In this document: positions 51,688 to 55,008 of the stretch, one piece after another
Numbering within the stretch: the stretch's first letter is position 1
Layout of the letters: each line of letters starts with the position of its first letter
Assembly: GCA_958352855.1 (NCBI GenBank)
Contig: CATWQE010000014.1
Location: 1 to 55,008, forward strand
Source of the DNA: an uncultured Bacillota bacterium
Lineage (GTDB): Bacteria > Bacillota > Clostridia > Lachnospirales > Lachnospiraceae
DNA length: 55,008 nucleotides
Reading direction: 5' to 3'
Program-made: the position numbers and the translations under genes
Notes under the pieces: generated by a model
The model's database searches: none
Told to the model about the DNA's origin: nothing
What the model saw: the letters and a program-made list of their open reading frames with translations, nothing else

Positions 51688-51936
51688 ATGAGAAAATACA
51701 AAAATCAGGATGAAAATCAGGTATTGGAGATTTATTGTAACTGCTGTGGAAAGAAACTGAAAATAGAGAAAGGCCTGGTTCAGGAAGGGGTATTCCCTGT
51801 ACACATGCAGTGGGGATATTTTTCAGAAAAAGATGGAGAATGCCACAGCTTTGATGTGTGTGAAAAATGTTATGACAAATGGGTGGCTTCTTTTCGGATT
51901 CCGGTGGAACGGAATTTGCAAAATGAGCTGTTGTAG
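51688..51936 (+). CDS. Small zinc-ribbon protein of unknown function
   Basis: An 82-residue protein with two Cys-x2-Cys knuckles, C17/C20 (CNCCGKK) and C58/C61 (CEKCYDKW), 37 residues apart, so a likely zinc ribbon; a WGYFSEKDGECHSFD stretch lies between. AGGAGG precedes the ATG. I recognise it as a recurring Lachnospiraceae type but know no function. It lies between rimI and rnz behind a terminator, so it has its own transcription start or is read with rnz. Confidence 0.8.
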   Translation: MRKYKNQDENQVLEIYCNCCGKKLKIEKGLVQEGVFPVHMQWGYFSEKDGECHSFDVCEKCYDKWVASFRIPVERNLQNELL

Positions 51937-52000
51937 CACAAAAAAATGTGTGTTATGATAGGAAGGATAATAGAAGCTAAATAGAAATGAGGAAAGAAAC

Positions 52001-52912
52001 ATGTTAGATGTATGCCTGCTGGGTACAGGGGGAATGATGCCTTTGCCCAGAAGAAAACTCACATCTTTAATGACACGATACAATGGAAGTAACTTAATGA
52101 TTGACTGTGGGGAAGGAACCCAGGTAGCAGTAAAGGAAAAGGGATGGAGCTTTAAGCCCATTGACGTGATTTGCTTTACCCATTATCATGCAGACCATAT
52201 CAGCGGTCTGCCGGGACTTTTGCTTACCATGGGAAATGCGGAACGTACAGAACCCCTTCTTCTGATTGGGCCAAAGGGCTTAACCAGGGTAGTTTCAGCC
52301 CTTCGGGTAATTGCCCCGGAGCTGCCTTTTGAGATTCAATATAAAGAACTGACCCAGCCAGAGGAAACGCTGGAAGTCAAAGGATATCATATTACAGCTT
52401 TCAGGGTCAACCATAATGTTACATGCTATGGCTACAGCCTGGAGATTAAAAGAACAGGAAAATTTGATGCGGCAAGAGCAAAGGAACAAAAGATTCCTTT
52501 GAAATGCTGGAATCCTCTTCAAAAAGGAGAAACGGTTACCATGGAGGGTATTACTTATACGCCGGATATGGTGCTGGGACCTGCCAGAAAAGGTATTAAA
52601 CTTACTTATACTACAGATACAAGGCCGGTAAAAGCGATTTCAGATCATGCAGCAGATTCAGATTTATTTATCTGTGAGGGCATGTATGGGGAACAGGACA
52701 AAGAACAGAAGGCAAAGGCCTATAAACACATGACATTCCAGGAAGCAGCAACTCTGGCAAAAGAAGCGCAGGTAAAGGAAATGTGGCTGACCCATTACAG
52801 TCCTTCCCTGGTAAGACCGGAGGAAGCATTAGAAGAAGCAACGAAGATATTTCCTAATACCATAGCTGCAAGAGACAGGCAGTCTGTGGAATTGCAGTTT
52901 GAGGAGGAGTAG
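52001..52912 (+). CDS. rnz: Ribonuclease Z
   Basis: A 303-residue metallo-beta-lactamase-fold endonuclease that trims the 3' trailer of tRNA precursors. LLGTGGMMPLP at the start is a diverged form of the RNase Z opening; the metal site is H61-x-H63-x-D65-H66 (THYHADHISG), with IDCGEGTQ before it, YTTDTRP and the late LTHYSPS. The length fits the short bacterial form. It ends four bases before tsaD, tying tRNA end-processing to tRNA modification. Confidence 0.92.
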   Translation: MLDVCLLGTGGMMPLPRRKLTSLMTRYNGSNLMIDCGEGTQVAVKEKGWSFKPIDVICFTHYHADHISGLPGLLLTMGNAERTEPLLLIGPKGLTRVVSALRVIAPELPFEIQYKELTQPEETLEVKGYHITAFRVNHNVTCYGYSLEIKRTGKFDAARAKEQKIPLKCWNPLQKGETVTMEGITYTPDMVLGPARKGIKLTYTTDTRPVKAISDHAADSDLFICEGMYGEQDKEQKAKAYKHMTFQEAATLAKEAQVKEMWLTHYSPSLVRPEEALEEATKIFPNTIAARDRQSVELQFEEE

Positions 52913-52915
52913 AAG

Positions 52916-53944
52916 ATGGAGAAACAAAAAGATACCTTGATTTTAGCCATAGAAAGTTCCTGTGATGAAACAGCGGCATCTGTAGTGAAAAACGGACGCA
53001 GTGTGTTATCAAATGTGATTTCTTCTCAGATTGACCTGCATAAACTATATGGTGGCGTAGTGCCGGAAATTGCATCCAGAAAGCACATTGAAAAAATCAA
53101 TCAGGTCATAGAAGAAGCCTTAAAAGAAGCAGACACTGCCTTAGAGGATTTAGACGCTATAGCTGTAACCTACGGACCTGGTTTAGTAGGAGCCCTGCTG
53201 GTGGGGGTAGCAGAGGCAAAAGCCATTAGCTTTGCGAAAAATATTCCCCTGGTAGGAGTACACCATATTGAGGGCCATATATCAGCGAATTATATTGAAA
53301 ATTTAGACCTGGAGCCCCCATTTTTATGTCTGGTAGTTTCCGGAGGACATACCCATCTGGTTATTGTAAAGGATTACGGCGAATTTGAGATTCTGGGAAG
53401 AACCAGGGATGATGCTGCAGGTGAGGCTTTTGACAAAGTTGCAAGAGCTATTGGTTTAGGGTATCCGGGAGGCCCTAAGATTGATAAACTCTCAAAGGAA
53501 GGGAATGCCTATGCCATGGATTTTCCAAAAGCAAAAGTAGCAGATGAACCTTATGATTTTAGTTTCAGTGGTGTGAAATCAGCAGTATTGAACCATCTGA
53601 ACAAATGTAAAATGATGGGAGAACCTATTGTGGAGGCTGATATTGCAGCATCCTTTCAAAGATGTGTAGTGGAAGTCTTGGTAGACCATGCCATTGCAGC
53701 AGCAAAAGATTATCATATTTCGAAGCTGGCCATTGCAGGGGGTGTAGCTTCCAATCAGACATTACGAAGGGCAATGAAGCAGGCGTGTGAGAAGAATGGC
53801 ATTCAGTTTTATCATCCTTCGCCCATTTTTTGTACAGATAATGCAGCTATGATTGGTGTGGCTGGTTATTACGAATATATAAAAGGAACAAGACATGGAT
53901 GGGATTTAAACGCAGTTCCTAACTTAAAACTGGGAGAACGCTAG
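52916..53944 (+). CDS. tsaD: tRNA threonylcarbamoyl transferase TsaD
   Basis: The catalytic subunit of t6A synthesis, 342 residues. AIESSCDETAASVV (11-24), the iron or zinc site H117-x3-H121 in HHIEGHISANY, VSGGHTHLV, and GGVASNQTLRRAM (nucleotide site) are all intact. With TsaE and TsaB in the same window, only TsaC/Sua5 is missing from the t6A set here. Its stop is ten bases before ispD. Confidence 0.97.
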   Translation: MEKQKDTLILAIESSCDETAASVVKNGRSVLSNVISSQIDLHKLYGGVVPEIASRKHIEKINQVIEEALKEADTALEDLDAIAVTYGPGLVGALLVGVAEAKAISFAKNIPLVGVHHIEGHISANYIENLDLEPPFLCLVVSGGHTHLVIVKDYGEFEILGRTRDDAAGEAFDKVARAIGLGYPGGPKIDKLSKEGNAYAMDFPKAKVADEPYDFSFSGVKSAVLNHLNKCKMMGEPIVEADIAASFQRCVVEVLVDHAIAAAKDYHISKLAIAGGVASNQTLRRAMKQACEKNGIQFYHPSPIFCTDNAAMIGVAGYYEYIKGTRHGWDLNAVPNLKLGER

Positions 53945-53954
53945 GAGGAAAAAG

Positions 53955-54647
53955 ATGAAGTGTACAGCGATTGTTCTGGCAGCAGGACAGGGGAAGAGAA
54001 TGAACAGCAGTGTGCAGAAGCAGTTTTTAGTGCTTCATGGGAAGCCCTTGCTGTACTATAGTCTGGAATGTTTCCAGAAAAGTGAAGAAATAGATGATAT
54101 TATTCTGGTAACAGGGAAAGAATGTATAGATTTCTGTAAAAAGGAAATTATAGAATTGTATGGTTTTACAAAAGTAAGCAGTATTGTTCCAGGTGGAAAA
54201 GAACGATATGATTCTGTATACGCAGGACTTTGCGCATGCCAAAATACGGATTACGTTTTTATTCATGATGGGGCAAGGCCTTTTGTTACGGAAGAAATTC
54301 TGAAACGTACCAAAGAAGCTGTTGTGAAGTTTCGGGCATGTGTAGTGGGAATGCCCTCTAAGGATACGGTCAAAATTGCAGATGAAAATGGAATGGTGAA
54401 AGAAACACCTAGGAGAAGTCAAGTTTGGAGTATTCAGACACCTCAGGCATTTTCTTATGATTTAATTAAGAAAGCACATGAATGTGCCAGAGTAGGAAGC
54501 ATGGAAGGAATCACAGATGATGCTATGATTATAGAGGCTTATACACAGGTTTCGGTACGGCTGGTAGAAGGCTCCTATGAGAATATTAAAATTACGACGC
54601 CAGATGACCTTTTGGTGGCTGAGAAAAATCTTGAAAAAAATTTATAA
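53955..54647 (+). CDS. ispD: 2-C-methyl-D-erythritol 4-phosphate cytidylyltransferase
   Basis: IspD joins CTP and methylerythritol phosphate in the non-mevalonate isoprenoid pathway. 230 residues, usual length. VLAAGQGKRM (7-16) with the CTP-binding loop, Q-K-Q-F, FIHDGARPFV, and SKDTVK/QTPQAF motifs are standard; the IspD and TarI families look alike, but no TarJ-like reductase adjoins, so IspD is preferred. AGGAGG precedes the ATG. It is the last protein gene of the tsa cluster. Confidence 0.9.
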   Translation: MKCTAIVLAAGQGKRMNSSVQKQFLVLHGKPLLYYSLECFQKSEEIDDIILVTGKECIDFCKKEIIELYGFTKVSSIVPGGKERYDSVYAGLCACQNTDYVFIHDGARPFVTEEILKRTKEAVVKFRACVVGMPSKDTVKIADENGMVKETPRRSQVWSIQTPQAFSYDLIKKAHECARVGSMEGITDDAMIIEAYTQVSVRLVEGSYENIKITTPDDLLVAEKNLEKNL

Positions 54648-54651
54648 AAGG

Positions 54652-54687
54652 TATTGACATTTCTTGTCAATACTGGTATTATACCAC
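54652..54687 (+). promoter_or_regulatory. tRNA promoter with two overlapping dyads
   Basis: TTGACA (54654-54659), 17-base spacer, TATTAT (54677-54682). A perfect 9-base inverted repeat GTATTGACA...TGTCAATAC spans the -35 and GGTAT-T-ATACC spans the -10. The tRNA starts at 54711. Confidence 0.85.
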
Positions 54688-54710
54688 TTGTCGCTAACAC
54701 AGCAACATAC

Positions 54711-54796
54711 GGAGAGATATCGAAGTGGTCATAACGAGGCGGTCTTGAAAACCGTTTGTCCGCAAGGGCGCGTGGGTTCGAATCCCACTCTCTCCG
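54711..54796 (+). tRNA. tRNA-Ser (anticodon TGA)
   Basis: An 86-base class II tRNA: acceptor GGAGAGA/TCTCTCC with discriminator G, anticodon stem around loop CTTGAAA, a long variable arm (TTGTCCGCAAGGGCG type) typical of serine, and T arm GTGGG-TTCGAAT-CCCAC. CCA is not encoded. Confidence 0.97.
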
Positions 54797-54833
54797 TTTC
54801 GGGAAACCGAATAGAGAGTAAAAATCAGGCTAA

Positions 54834-54922
54834 GGAGAAATACCCAAGAGGCTGAAGGGGCTCCCCTGGAAAGGGAGTAGGTCGTTAATAGCGGCGCGAG
54901 GGTTCAAATCCCTCTTTCTCCG
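54834..54922 (+). tRNA. tRNA-Ser (anticodon GGA)
   Basis: An 89-base class II tRNA: acceptor GGAGAAA/TTTCTCC with discriminator G, anticodon stem CTCCC/GGGAG around loop CTGGAAA, long variable arm, and T arm GAGGG-TTCAAAT-CCCTC. It follows the first tRNA by 37 bases and shares its transcript. Confidence 0.97.
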
Positions 54923-54973
54923 CTGATGACGAAAGTCATCAAAAAAGAAGTTGAAAAAACTTCAAAAAAGTTC

Positions 54974-55002
54974 TTGACAAGCCAAACAAGATGTGATAAT
55001 CT
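54974..55002 (+). promoter_or_regulatory. Strong promoter pointing out of the window
   Basis: TTGACA (54974-54979), 17-base spacer, TAATCT (54997-55002). The gene it drives lies beyond the window; a stable-RNA operon is possible given the two tRNAs just before, but nothing shows it. Hairpins GATGAC-GAAA-GTCATC and GAAGTT-GAAAA-AACTTC lie just upstream without a T run. Confidence 0.7.
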
Positions 55003-55008
55003 AGACTG

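Noticed and set aside
54923..54945. Terminator right after the tRNA genes
   Set aside because: The GATGAC/GTCATC hairpin is followed by A bases on the plus strand, not T, so it is not a typical terminator in that direction.

Overview
The window looks like chromosome from a low- to moderate-GC Gram-positive gut anaerobe of the Clostridia, most likely a Lachnospiraceae such as a Blautia or Ruminococcus relative. That placement is inference from strong AGGAGG ribosome binding sites, Firmicutes-type regulators (HPr kinase, ROK glucokinase, Bce-type and PhoP/PhoR systems), an anaerobic radical-SAM sulfatase-maturase-like enzyme, and Lachnospiraceae-typical small proteins. There is no phage, IS element, CRISPR array or rRNA gene in the window.

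Layout. 0-2 kb: thiamine-pyrimidine salvage (thiD, cytX). 2-5.8 kb: a formimidoylglutamase-like enzyme, an SLC13-type permease and a MATE exporter. 5.9-12.5 kb: a galactan-use locus made of an AraC regulator facing a sugar/cation symporter, a cytoplasmic GH2 enzyme and a secreted GH53 endo-galactanase with a ricin-type lectin domain. 12.6-17.5 kb: a broken AlbA/ATPase-type gene, then a complete Bce-type peptide-antibiotic sensing and detoxification module (ABC pair plus two-component pair). This 6-17.5 kb stretch reads AT-richer than its flanks and looks accessory. 17.6-21 kb: a TetM/EF-G-like GTPase fused to a YacP/Rae1-type NYN nuclease domain, and a MerR regulator with a membrane tail. 21-26 kb: a structured gene-free stretch, greA, then a phosphate block (Na/Pi transporter behind a four-unit Pho box, phoP, phoR). 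25.9-26.3 kb: a probable type I toxin-antitoxin module encoding a 30-residue membrane peptide.

26.3-35 kb: TrkH/TrkA potassium uptake, a small Cys protein, proA, a CPBP protease, and an autoregulated HTH-membrane protein-NatAB-like ABC operon with three evenly phased operators. 35-40 kb: nagB, a radical SAM maturase, galE and a DUF1846 protein. 40-46 kb: ftsH, uvrC, hprK, glcK. 46-50 kb: class A PBP, a YigZ-type protein and a cyclophilin. 50-55 kb: the t6A tRNA-modification genes tsaE-tsaB-rimI and tsaD with RNase Z and ispD, then two serine tRNA genes and a strong promoter pointing out of the window.

The most interesting items are the GTPase-nuclease fusion, which probably acts on stalled ribosomes rather than giving tetracycline resistance; the convergent type I toxin-antitoxin locus with a shared two-way terminator and a leader that mimics the antitoxin; the three co-phased operators plus a ten-G tract before the HTH-NatAB operon; and the perfectly periodic Pho box. 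All functional assignments are by reading the sequence; no database search was run.
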